From Bolinopsis microptera (taxonomy: Eukaryota > Ctenophora > Tentaculata > Lobata > Bolinopsidae), in the NCBI RefSeq assembly GCF_026151205.1, contig NC_087074.1, positions 7,181,226-7,245,225 of the forward strand: 64,000 bases of DNA, read 5' to 3'. This document shows, piece after piece, positions 29,748 to 39,480 of this stretch (position 1 is the stretch's first letter; every line of letters starts with the position of its first letter). The notes under the pieces are model-generated. The model was not told the origin of the DNA. It searched no databases and was given only the letters and a program-made list of their open reading frames with translations. The translations under genes and the position numbers were made by a program.

Positions 29748-29840
29748 ATTGACGATGTCAACCCTTCGAGATCGTTGCTCTGCGAAGCAAGATTGATAGA
29801 TCGCGTCGAAGTGGCGACGTCCTCCAAGAATATAAATTAA
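29748..29840. repeat. GC-rich mini-element, family E (uninterrupted copy)
   Basis: Starts TTGACGATGTCAACCC and continues CGAGATCGTTGCTCTGCGAA to near CGACGTCCTCCAAG. It is the inverted, uninterrupted counterpart of the element at 32890-33071. Confidence 0.65.
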
Positions 29841-29861
29841 AGAGATGGTTCTGGATAGAGT

Positions 29862-29942
29862 TTACCTGGGGACCTATAAGGCTATAATGTCCATAAACAT
29901 AAAGATGCGGCAGAATGGCAGGCTGACTGCCTGAGCTAGGAG
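29862..29942. repeat. Micro-MITE family A, diverged copy 2
   Basis: TTACCTGGGGACCTATAAGG and AGAATGGCAGGCTGA match family A, but the right end is degraded and no target duplication remains. Confidence 0.6.
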
Positions 29943-29944
29943 GT

Positions 29945-31030
29945 GCAAGATATATAATTTATATAGTGCGGGTCACGTGACCTCTGCTCTCATCACGTGA
30001 CCCCGATAAACCTTCGATCGCTTAATGCTTAAGTTTTATGATAAATTCTACACATTGTTTTGAAAATTTAATGACAGTTATTACGTCGAGTGATAATCGG
30101 CAAAACCTCCCCAATGCCCAAGCAGAGATATGCAACATACACTCACAACGTGTTGGGACATTGCCATTGAGTCTTGACGTATTTCGTTAATACACGTTGT
30201 AACCCCTTTTCGGCGGCCGGAGTGCACGAGAGAGGCTTAGGGGCGTTCACCAAAATCGCAGATTTTCAGACCACCCCCCTAACCCCTTCCCCCTGTCCGG
30301 GTGTGTCCTAATTTTGAAAACCACCCCCCGGATTTCCAGCTACTTTCAAGTCGTTTGATTCTAGTCGGCTTGGAAAACTGTGTATGTAGAAAATACCAGC
30401 TGTTGATTAATCCCAGTGAGCCTGCCTTCAGAGGTATCACAGTAGGTAGTGCGCCATCGACAGTGAGCCGCGCGTGCCGACTGTAGGATGGTTTTTTAGC
30501 GCTAATTTCGGCCAGCACAATTTTCTTCACACAAATAGATATTAAGTATCCTTCCCGACCTCCAATTGCAACAAAAATTGGTAAGCTTACTCATAGACTT
30601 ACAAGGAAGGTGTCCAAAAAGTTTAAAGCATATCCAACCATCAGACATTATGTTACAGCTAAAAGCAGCGTATTTTGCCCCATTTTGATCACTACATCAA
30701 CTCCGATATCCATCAAATTTTTCGGACAGTTGTGAAAGCCCTATTGGAAGGTCGTCGCCAATTTTCAGAATGATCTCATTCAAGGAACTGAAGATATATC
30801 CAAATAATACGACAAAAATCAACGAATTTGGTCAAATTTGGTCGAATTACGCGACTTTTACAGCTAATTTTGCTCCAAAAGCCGCGCACCATCAAATATG
30901 GCACCTAGGCGATACTCACTGATCTTTCCAAAAAGGTATGACAAATTTGGTATTGTGAAAATTCTCACAGTCTCTAGAAAACACTGGTACAAAAATTTTT
31001 AAAATCCGAGCAAGTTTATGGTGCACCCCC
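29945..31030. other. Gene-free stretch with repeat fragment
   Basis: No exon is supported. A segment near 30190-30240 (CACGTTGTAACCCCTTTT, then GGAGTGCACGAGAGAGGC) recurs inverted and interrupted at 61395-61505, so it is a dispersed repeat. Confidence 0.5.
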
Positions 31031-31034
31031 TAAT

Positions 31035-31278
31035 CACAGTACTGCCAAACATGGCCGTGCCTTTTATACATTCTATACTATTATAGCTTGTCATACGTTG
31101 TATGACCCGCCGCGCACGAGTGCGCGGCTCCCCCTGTATCGTAGAAAGTCAGAGGTATCACAGTACTGGCAAATATGGCCGTGCCTTTTATACATTCTAT
31201 ACTATTATACCTTGTCATACTGCATACGTTGTATGACCCGCCGCGCACGAGTGCGCGGCTCCCCCTGTATCGTAGAAA
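31035..31278 (+). repeat. Tandem duplication of about 115 bp
   Basis: Two near-identical copies run from ATCACAGTACTG to GGCTCCCCCTGTATCGTAGA. Each contains a small GC hairpin (CCGCGCAC/GTGCGCGG). The copies differ by a 7-bp indel. Confidence 0.85.
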
Positions 31279-31319
31279 CTCTACAGTATAGTGAAACGAC
31301 AATGGGGGGGGGTCACGAC

Positions 31320-31610
31320 GTGATACAAATTATACCCCCGTTACTGTTTTTTTTTCAGGCATTCAGGGCTCATTGGAAGTCGTTCAGCAGGTTTATTTTT
31401 AGTCCAAACATTCTAATTCGATGTCAAAGATGACATTAACGGGTGATAGTTACTCGTAAAATATTTGTTTCAAGACCGTCGACGAGTCCAACTCGGCGCG
31501 CGTCTTGGTAGGTTATAAACCTACAAAGAAGACAGGAATAAAAAATAGTTATGTGTAGGTTTTTAAGAAATTTGCGCAAAATCAAAAATACGCGCCAGCA
31601 TTGTTATACT
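31320..31610 (+). repeat. Dispersed repeat, copy with insertion
   Basis: It matches 39255-39425 from ATACCCCC through TTTTTCAGGCATT and GAAGTCGT to AAGAAATTTGCGCAAAAT, but it is split at 31435-31524 by the three-hairpin element. Neither copy shows coding. Confidence 0.8.
31435..31524. mobile_element. Three-hairpin mini-element, copy 2 (90 bp)
   Basis: Runs from ATTAACGGGTGATA to AACCTAC. It is bordered by AAAGATGAC (31426-31434) and AAAGAAGAC (31525-31533), a 9-bp target duplication with one mismatch. The related repeat at 39350 lacks the insert and shows the unoccupied site. Stem 2 is CAAGAC/GTCTTG here versus CAGGAC/GTCCTG in copy 1. Hairpin 1 has been lost. Confidence 0.85.
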
Positions 31611-32083
31611 TATAGTATTATAGTTATATGACTATGAGCCTTAATATAATGCGTGAAAAAACAGTCAAGGGGGTTAGGTATTATAGTATATCATGTTTAA
31701 AAGACACGGTCGTCGGTCATGCTTGGCACTGCACCAGCACTGTGATTTCGATATTACATGTCAGGATTCATCAGAAGTTCAGGAACCTAGCGATTATAAA
31801 ATTCAGATAACATTGCTGGTTAGTGGTTACTCTTCTGTGCCGTGTTCAGTATTTTCAAGTAAATTAACAAAACACAATCAAGCTGGCATGAATCAGAAAT
31901 CTGATAACTTATATTACATATTTTGATATCACATGTCAGGATTCACCAAAAGTTCAGAAGCGCAAACCTAGCAAGTATAAAAATTCAGATAACATTACTG
32001 ATTTATACTTTTTTTATGCTGTCATGTGTTCAGTATTTTCAAGTAAATTAGCAGGCCAACACAGTATGCCTCTTGTTTTGTAG

Positions 32084-32262
32084 CGCAATGCACTACTTCT
32101 GTAGATCGGCGAGATGCACCACCGAGATGCACCAACGGGTGATACTCGTAAAATATCTGTTCCATATATTGGACCGTCGACGAGTCCAACTCGGCGCACG
32201 TCCTGGTAGGTTGTAAACCTACAACACCGGGCCTCGCCGAGCTAGGAAGGATTGACATCGTG
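32084..32262. mobile_element. GC-rich mini-element containing three-hairpin copy 3
   Basis: Outer ends TTGTAGCGCAATGCACTAC and CTAGGAAGGATTGACATCG belong to the same family as 6197, 32725 and 38942. The flanks CCTCTTGTT and CCCCTTGTT (after ATCAAG) suggest a 9-bp duplication with one change. Three-hairpin copy 3 sits inside at 32131-32222. Confidence 0.7.
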
Positions 32263-32436
32263 AATCAAGCCCCTTGTTGTTCAAATTTACATTCCTCATT
32301 GTATTACTAGAATTCATTCCTTAAAACAAATTATCCAAAGATTGTTCCATATTCTTCCTCCGACCTTGCATGTTGCACCCTTTTTGTTCACCAAGCCATG
32401 TATTCTGTAATGAGTTTACCATTTACGCTTAATTGA

Positions 32437-32822
32437 CGATGTCATATAATTCATCGCAGCTCGGCGCGGCACAGTAGCTTTGAGAAGCCTCATTGAGTGC
32501 TTGGCGCGGTACAGTAACGCATCGCGCTACAACATTTACGCGTACTGCGTTACGCGCGCTACTGCAAGCGAGAGGGCTTTGGTTAAAGCAACCCTCTTTG
32601 AGAGCGAGACCTATAATTACTGTAAGCATATTTTTCAAAATTCGCAGGACTTTTCCTTTGACCCTTAAATTGGCACAACAAAATTTTGCTGGATTTATCA
32701 TTTCACATTGCTAAATTTTTAATTCACGATGTCAATCCTTCCTAGCTCGGCGATGCCCAGTGGTGCATCTCGCCGAGAATATGCGCGGCGCGGCCCAGTA
32801 GTGCATCGTGCTACAATTAAAT
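32437..32822. repeat. Two adjacent GC-rich mini-element copies
   Basis: At 32437-32532 GACGATGTCATATAATTCAT leads to GGCACAGTAGC and GCATCGCGCTACAAC. At 32727-32815 CACGATGTCAATCCTTCC leads to CAGTAGTGCATCGTGCTACA. Both are members of the TTGACATCG...GCGCTACAA family. A short GC-rich spacer separates them and no coding is supported. Confidence 0.6.
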
Positions 32823-32889
32823 TTGAATTCTGGAATCAAATTTCCTGAAATTTTTTTGAGAGAATACAAATATTTTACAGGTATCACCC

Positions 32890-33071
32890 TTGGAGGACTT
32901 CGCCGCTTCGACGCGCCGCGCGAACTAGCATTCTTGCTTCGCAGAGCAACTTACCTGAGGTCCCCAGGCTATTATGTTCATTAACATATATTAGAGATTA
33001 GGCGGAATGACAGGCTGAGCGCGGCCCAGTAAAGAGCAACGATCTCGATGGGTTGACATCGTCAATATCAA
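32890..33071. mobile_element. Family E mini-element interrupted by family A
   Basis: TTGGAGGACTTCGCC...TTCGCAGAGCAAC and AGAGCAACGATCTCGATGGG are the two halves of the element seen whole and inverted at 29748-29840. GTATCACCC at 32881-32889 and 33072-33080 is an exact 9-bp target duplication. Confidence 0.82.
32951..33032. mobile_element. 82-bp micro-MITE, family A copy 3
   Basis: The ends TTACCTGAGG and CCCAGTAA are flanked by AGAGCAAC at 32943-32950 and 33033-33040, an exact 8-bp duplication. It lies inside the family E element, and the unoccupied site is preserved at 29748-29840. Confidence 0.88.
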
Positions 33072-33391
33072 GTATCACCCGTTAATTTCGGCCCCAATCA
33101 TAATATGCATTTGAAATCGAATTATTCTAATTTTCTTGAAACTGTGTTTGAAAATGTTCTTTACTGCCAAATTGCTCGGCTAGGCCTTTTACACTTTTTG
33201 CTGTTCTTGAAATTCAGGCTGTCATGTAGCCAAAGCGCGTGCCAAATTTGAAAAACTCTAAGATTTTGGTCCCCTCGTTTTAAAAAAATTCCTGCATCCC
33301 TGCCTGCGCCACATATCAATATTATTATAAGCAGATATATTTTACTATTAACATTATTTATGATCAGATAATTTCTAATCTGGTTACAAGA

Positions 33392-36300
33392 ATGGCTGCC
33401 GATACTCGGTCATCAGCCGATGTCTGCTCTATGATCGAGAAGTTCGAGCTTGTAACTGTAAACAATGTCCGAGAACAAAAATCTCAAACTGGAAGATTTC
33501 GCTACACACCCGCTGCCTTCCTAGCATATATATCACAGCGCCGACTAGCAGGCTTACTGATTGGTCCGATTTATGGACTTCTTCTCTACCTCTACATCAC
33601 CCATCTTATACTAGCAGGACTACCCTTCACAGCACCCGACAACTCTAGCTGCAGTCCCACCAACACCTCCTGTTGGACAGCAGGACTCAACCAGACTAAC
33701 ATTAACGAGAAGGCCCTGATGAGTAAGAGAACAAGTCACCTAGTGGGAGGCGGGGTTGGTGCAGTGGTGGGGTCCGGACTAGCCCTCACCAGTGTCTTCT
33801 CTACCAGGGTGAGATGCAACATGGTCCTCATTTTACCAAGTCTGCTGACAAAGCGTGGGAGAAGCTTCATGTTCAGCTTTGCACTGGCGCTAGTGATTGA
33901 GGGACCACTTTCCACGCTAGAACACAATGTTCAAGAGGTAGTCCGTTCGTTCACATGCATGTACCACGAGATGAAAAGTATGGCTCAAAGGTTCGTGGAA
34001 CAGTTTGTTAAAATCATGGAGCAGTTGAACAATATCCTTGTTATGGTGAACGATGCATCCAAAGCTTATCTTGCTCAGCTAGAGAAGGATATTGAGAATG
34101 CGACTGCAGAAACACGAGCAGATATTGAGGCTACGAAACGAGACGTGGAAAAAAAGATGAAAGAAATGAAGGAAGCAGCGGAAAGTATTTCAGATGTGCT
34201 GAATGCCCCAGGTGGTATTCTATCATCTGCCTGCGATGGTGTAACTGCGGCTGGAGGGGCTATTCTTAATGAGGTTGGAGGTTGGTTCTCTCGGCATAGG
34301 AAGAGGTCTTCCAGTTCCTGTGACCCACCAAACCTAGTGGATGTTCCAGATGTAGATATATCTGCGTTTGATGGGATCCCTTTGGATGCACTGAAAAACA
34401 TTGTCCAGGACCTAAATCCGAACTTAGACCTCATCAATATGGACTTGGATATGCTTGCAGCGAAGATCGATTCAAGCAGTATTCGAAGAATCCGTGAGAC
34501 ACTTCAAGGAATCTTCGTGCACGCTTTCGAATCTTCGAAAGTTATAGCGCGATGGGCTTCCAAGATTTTCTACATAAGCATTATCCTTATTATCTATGAT
34601 ACATATGCTTACGTACTCTCATTTAACAAGGATGATGCGTTCGATAACATGACCATCAACCACAGTTTTAAGGAGATCTGCGAGAAAGAGAAAAAGCCTA
34701 AGGTGACTCCGATGAGATGCTGGGAGCTTAATGAGAAGTACCATCTTGCAGTCAGCATGATTTTAAGCAAAAAGGAAACAATATCTTTGGTTAAGGAAAG
34801 TGTCCCAAGTCTCTGTGCCGCAATTGTCATCTCTGGCATCCTACTCACGGACTATCTCTTTGCTATTACTCTCGAGGTATTCAAAGAACATGCAAGTTTC
34901 GGAATCACATTCCCTGGAATGGAACAGGGGATTTCATTCGGAAGCACCCTGAAAGAAGCAGCAGGCCAGAGTCTCTCCAACACGATAAAGATCGATGGAT
35001 TCGACCTCTCCACGGACGAATGTTTGCCAAGCCCACAGAGGACGGAGACTTCTTCGATATGGCCTATATTCGCTATTATAATCACTGCATTACTTTCTTG
35101 TGTGATCGAAGCTTACTTCAGTCGTCTCAGGCCGATTATCTGCAACGCTTACTACCCCCAACGAGCTCAAGAGAGGGCCGTCTTTCTTCACAAGTAAGAG
35201 AATAACAAACTCTTTACATTACTGTATGTCCGACGTACACAATAATGTTAATATCAATAATGAGTCCTGCTTCAAATATACTATAATATACTTTGCATCT
35301 TTTTGTGAATAAAACTGCAATTTCTGCAAATTCTGGTTAAATTACTTTTCCCCCAGAAAAATAATGTCGGGAAGAAGAGCGAGGCAGCTGCAACTGGGAC
35401 TCGTTCTACACAGAGAGGTACATGTTATTCAAATTGAGTTTAGTTATGAAAACCAATCGTAATGTGATTAATATGATCTCAGAAAATAATGGATGATTTC
35501 TTCAGTATTTGGCCGCCAAAAATTTGGCGGCCAAATTCCAACATTTTCCCTCCAAATTTTTTGGAGGCCCAAATCAAAAATCCGTTCTCAAAATAAGGTG
35601 GAAATGCGTTTTTGAGTCGATTCCGAAAATTTCATGGAAAATTTTGAAAACTGATTGAGTTGTTACAATTTTAATGAAATCAATTCCGCGAATATCGCGA
35701 ACCAAGATACGGGCAATTTAGTTCATTTTTTGTGGTCTTTTCGCCTCAGTATCCACATTTAAACAGATATAAAGGGGTATAGGACGCACGGCGGTAGTTT
35801 CCAAAAAGGTTGGACGGTGCGGCGGATCACATGACACCCACTTTACTTTGGACAGTACGGCGGTACTACTACTACTAGAAACTGTACCTATAAGATAGAC
35901 CTAGCACTGCTAATATAACAAAATCGATTAGCTATAAAAAGTTCTATTTTCCTCTTTGTTACTTCGAAATTAAATTTAATTAAAATTAAATTGGATAGAG
36001 CTTAACATATACATTGTGATTACTAAGAGCAGTTCTTGTTCCTCTTTCTGGTTCGTATCAGATCGCGTCCGGTCTGCACAACGGGCTTTATGGATCTTGG
36101 ATCAAATGGTTTACAATTACTGACGATCAATGCCAACAAGCGTGTCACATATTTGCGATCACGCATGGGATCTGATCGACTCTATCAAGAGGCGTCTTCA
36201 AATAACTGTCTCCTGATCTCTACCAGATCAAGTCACTGTTCTCAGATAACTGAATCTCAATATAGGTTCAATCATGGACTTAGTAAAGAACTACACCCTC

Positions 36301-38152
36301 AGTAACACATAAAGAGACCTATTTTTGATAAGAGCGGCGGTTATACGTTTAGAATTTCCAAAGTCCTTCAGAAAATACAAAAGAAAACCGCACAATTCCC
36401 GCACAAATTTCGAAAAAATCGTCGCACATTTGCCGCATAATTGGTAAAAATTTACCGCACCTTACCGCACATTTTACCTTTATAGTCGGGTGCGGTACCG
36501 CATAATTTCCATTTTTTTACCGCACCTAATATGTGCCTCTGCCGGATCTGGATACGCAGACTGATGATCCTCGCCTACATTCCTACAGCGGACGTCCCGG
36601 ACGTATCCTGGACCAGATGCCACCGACCTTGGACATCGACGACCTCCTCGCCTACTTCCAGACGACATGGATCCAGGGACTCACCACCTCCTCTGGTACT
36701 GGACGAGCTAAGTTCCCTCCACTCTCCTGGAACGCTTACGATCGGACCCACTTTCACATGAACAGAACGAACAACTTTGTGGAGTCCTGGAACAAGAAGT
36801 TCTCCGCTATCCTTGGACACTCCAACCCCACCATCTACAACTTCATCACATCACTTGGGATTTAGATATTATTGCTATTGAGTGTGTCAAGTTATATTCA
36901 CTTTTTGATTTTCAACAACTCAATATTCTCGATTTACATTGTCTGCAAAGCCCTGAATAAAAAAAGTAACAACTAAACTAACAAGAATTATACAAAATGA
37001 TAAAGAGAAAAGAAAAAATAAAACTTATAATGCGAATATAGAACAAAACTTAGAAACAAGTTGAATGTGTAAGTTCTGTCTTAGGTACAGTTTCTAGTAG
37101 TAGTACCGCCGTACTGTCCAAAGTAAAGTGGGTGTCATGTGATCCGCCGTACCGTCCAACCTTTTTGGAAACTACCGCCGTACCGTCCTCCGCTGTACCG
37201 TCCTCCGCTGTACCGTCCACCGCCGCAGTGACTTCCGCCGCAGTGACCGGTTCCCATATAAAGCTATAACTTACAGAAAGTATGTAGTTTAGGCTTACCT
37301 TTCATATAAAGTAAGTTTTATTCAAAAATATTGATATTTGACCAATTTATGGGACGAAATCTCCCAAATTTGGTGCGTATGCCCAAATATGGGCATATGG
37401 TTTTTGGCTCATAACTCAGTCTTTTTTGTCCAATCTTGATGAAATTTCATATACGAGTTCAGAAGACCACTATCTACAGACTACAAGTAGAGCACCATAA
37501 ACCTGGGTTTTGGGCATGTTCAGGGTACTTGGCTAAATTGGGCATATAATTTGGAGTTGCACCAAATATGTGCGTGGCTGCCCCGCGGGCACCGTTTGGC
37601 GGTTGGGGTCCGGGACCCCCTTAAAAGTTCGGTCACTGGTCCTAGTTTGTTGGTATTTCGATATAACTGCTATCTCGAAATCAAGTTTCACAAAAAAATA
37701 CCCATTGGCCCCCCCCCCCCCCCCCCCCCCCCCCCTTAACGGTGTTTTCTCTTGTTTAATCGCTGCCAGTGCCAGTATTTCAGCGGTATTCAAGTTTGTT
37801 TTGAAAGGCTACAGTTATATTTGGAGTTGATTGCTCGATGTGATATTCGTTGATTGGTTTACCACTTGCACCACCTCCCTACTATAAATGATTAATAACG
37901 TTTATAAGAAAGGGAAAATAACCATTTTCCTTCCTGCAGATGAGCTGCAGAGAACGGAATGCGGATTTCTCTCTGTTCCAGCGAGTTTGGCGAGTGTTCT
38001 CAACTCGGAAAGGGCCCATAACCTACAAGACCTGTTTGGGGTGCAAGGAACCACTGAAGGAAGACAAAACTTCCACCTACACTTTCCAGCACAACGGAGA
38101 GAAAGTGAGCGCGGAGATCTGCTCCGATTGTGCAAAGGAACCAAACGAGTGA
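33392..38152 (+). CDS. DCST1/DCST2-like DC-STAMP domain membrane protein
   Basis: Exons 33392-35193, 35357-35417 and 37940-38152 have matching phases, GT-AG borders and total 691 codons, close to the roughly 700 of DCST1/2. The family (sneaky in flies, SPE-42/49 in worms) acts in sperm at fertilisation, in the sperm membrane. An N-terminal hydrophobic pair (AGLLIGPIYGLLLYLYI; GGGVGAVVGSGLAL) precedes the conserved RVRCNMVLILPSLLTKRGR and GPLSTLEHNVQEVVRSFTC blocks. A charged coiled coil follows (about residues 190-270), then the DC-STAMP domain with spans KIFYISIILIIYDTYAYV, LCAAIVISGILLTDYLFA and IWPIFAIIITALLSCVIE, ending RPIICNAYYPQRAQERAVFL. The last exon adds CLGCKEPL and CSDC, the two CxxC pairs expected in the C-terminal zinc-binding tail. 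The start is the first ATG. Which of DCST1 or DCST2 it is cannot be decided. Confidence 0.88.
35500..35580. repeat. Palindromic patch in DCST intron 2
   Basis: TTTGGCCGCC and GGCGGCCAAA form a hairpin, followed by a second small palindrome CCTCCAAA/TTTGGAGG. It may be the remnant of a fold-back element. Confidence 0.5.
35775..37255. mobile_element. Decayed Mutator-like (MULE) element in DCST intron 2
   Basis: Inverted arms of about 110 bp lie at 35781-35890 and 37082-37189 (AGGACG, then ACGGCGGTAGTTTCCAAAAA, to ACTGTACCTA), with about six differences. ATATAAAG at 35767-35774 and 37256-37263 is a possible 8-bp duplication that would put the ends at GGG/CCC. The interior keeps a transposase C-terminal piece (36531-36865). 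The rest is non-coding and includes GCACC/ACCGCAC-rich sequence at 36320-36530. Confidence 0.82.
36533..36865 (+). pseudogene. MULE transposase C-terminal remnant
   Basis: About 110 codons are open, ending in TAG. Recognisable pieces are LLAYFQTTWIQG, PPLSWNAYDRT and NRTNNFVESWNKKF followed by HSNPTIYNFI. This order matches the region just after the catalytic domain in MULE transposases of invertebrates (typically TNN-VE-WH---F and HP-IW-FI). The catalytic DDE part and zinc-finger regions are missing, so it is not functional. Confidence 0.75.
37709..37735. repeat. Poly-C run
   Basis: An uninterrupted run of about 27 C in intron 2 of the DCST-like gene. Similar C or G runs occur at 8395, 38850, 43579 and 46010. 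Confidence 0.9.
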
Positions 38153-38541
38153 AGTTTGCAGTGGTATTGGTAAATTGTTAGCATGTTGCATAAGATTCGT
38201 TAATGTGATCCATAGTAATACTAATAGTATGGAAACGAGCACGTTCCCATGTAAAGATTTGCAATCGACATTTGATCAGTTTTGACTTTTGCGGTTATTA
38301 ATATTACGTTTTGTGGAGTGCTTTACATTTAAATCGGCTATATCTTCGGTTGGGATGGATATTTTTGATGCGATAAAACTGAAAATCAAAGAAAACTATT
38401 AGCTTACTCCCTGTACTGTGACCACAGGCCTTCTAGATTAGGTGATACTGATATGTACCCAGGTAAGCCTAAACTATTCGGTTAAATTATATTGTACTTC
38501 TATTCTTATTGTTTTCGTATAAAATATGTATAACTCAAAGT
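38153..38541. other. Short gene-free stretch downstream of DCST
   Basis: This is the 3' flank of the DCST-like gene. No clear polyadenylation signal or other feature was fixed. Confidence 0.4.
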
Positions 38542-38905
38542 CAGGGGTGTAGGAAGCGGGGCGAGGGGCCAAAAAGGGCCAACTTTTTCATTTAGTCAAA
38601 CATTTTCAAAGTTTTCTTGGAAACTACTTTTGTTCATGTTTCATGCTACCCTGATCATTATGAGCCAAAAATATTTTTTTCGGTTTTCGGAGTTCGATAT
38701 ACGATTTTGGACTCGAGTGTTTCCCTTTGTAATGCGATCTCTGAAGACAGGCCTCCCGGCCCTTCGCAATACGAGCTCGGAAACGAGTTTTTCTGGAAAT
38801 TACTTTTGTTCATGTTTCAGGCTTTGGCGCCAAAAAATATTTAGAATTTGGCCCCCCCCCCCCCCCCCCCCCCCCCCCATGAAGAAAATCATTCCTACAC
38901 CCCTG
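38542..38905. mobile_element. hAT-type MITE with 8-bp duplication
   Basis: The ends CAGGGGTGTAGGAA and TTCCTACACCCCTG are perfect inverted repeats. CTCAAAGT at 38534-38541 and 38906-38913 is an exact 8-bp duplication. It holds a 27-C run and blocks (GGCCAAAAAGGGCCAA) shared with the 133-bp relative at 56645. Confidence 0.92.
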
Positions 38906-38939
38906 CTCAAAGTACAGTTGAAACTAATAGTAATTGTTA

Positions 38940-39005
38940 ATTGACGATGTCAATTCATGGCAGCTCGGCGCGGCACAGTAGCGCATCTCGCCGATCGCGC
39001 TACAA
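38940..39005. repeat. Short GC-rich mini-element
   Basis: TTGACGATGTCAATTCATGG runs to CGCCGATCGCGCTACAA. The flanks AGTAATTGT and AGTAATTGG suggest a 9-bp duplication with one change. Confidence 0.7.
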
Positions 39006-39169
39006 AGTAATTGGTAATACTAATAGCAAATTAATTTTGTTTTTAGAAAAAGATGTGCACTGTGCGTTAGTTTAAGTCTGTAGTCGAATTTTTTGGCATT
39101 GGTTTTTCTTAAGTTAGTTTAATATACTCCTAGTCTTACGGTGTAAGAGGGTAAATATACCGGGGTATT

Positions 39170-39435
39170 TTATATCTCAGTGCTCAGTGCTGGCAAGCAC
39201 GACCGCCGCCATTATACTCACTGTACTATTTACGCCTGGCCCTATACCATTAATATTATACCCCCTTTACTGTTTTTCAGGCATTATTAAGACTAATCGA
39301 AAGTCGTCCAGCAGGCATATTTTAAGTTCAAAACATTATAATTCAATGTCAAAGATGACGGGAATAAGAAATAGTTATGTGGAGGTTTTTAAGAAATTTG
39401 CGCAAAATACGCACCAGCACTGATATACATATATG
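39170..39435 (+). repeat. Dispersed repeat, uninterrupted copy
   Basis: Counterpart of 31320-31610 without the three-hairpin insert: GATGACGGGAATAAGAAATA reads straight through the insertion site. Confidence 0.8.
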
Positions 39436-39480
39436 AAATTCGGTAAAAAAACCCAAAATCGCCATATTCAGGTGCCTTAA

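Noticed and set aside
36036-36305. 89-codon frame inside the MULE
   Set aside because: No transposase motif and several short internal repeats (TCTGATC); treated as degraded element sequence.
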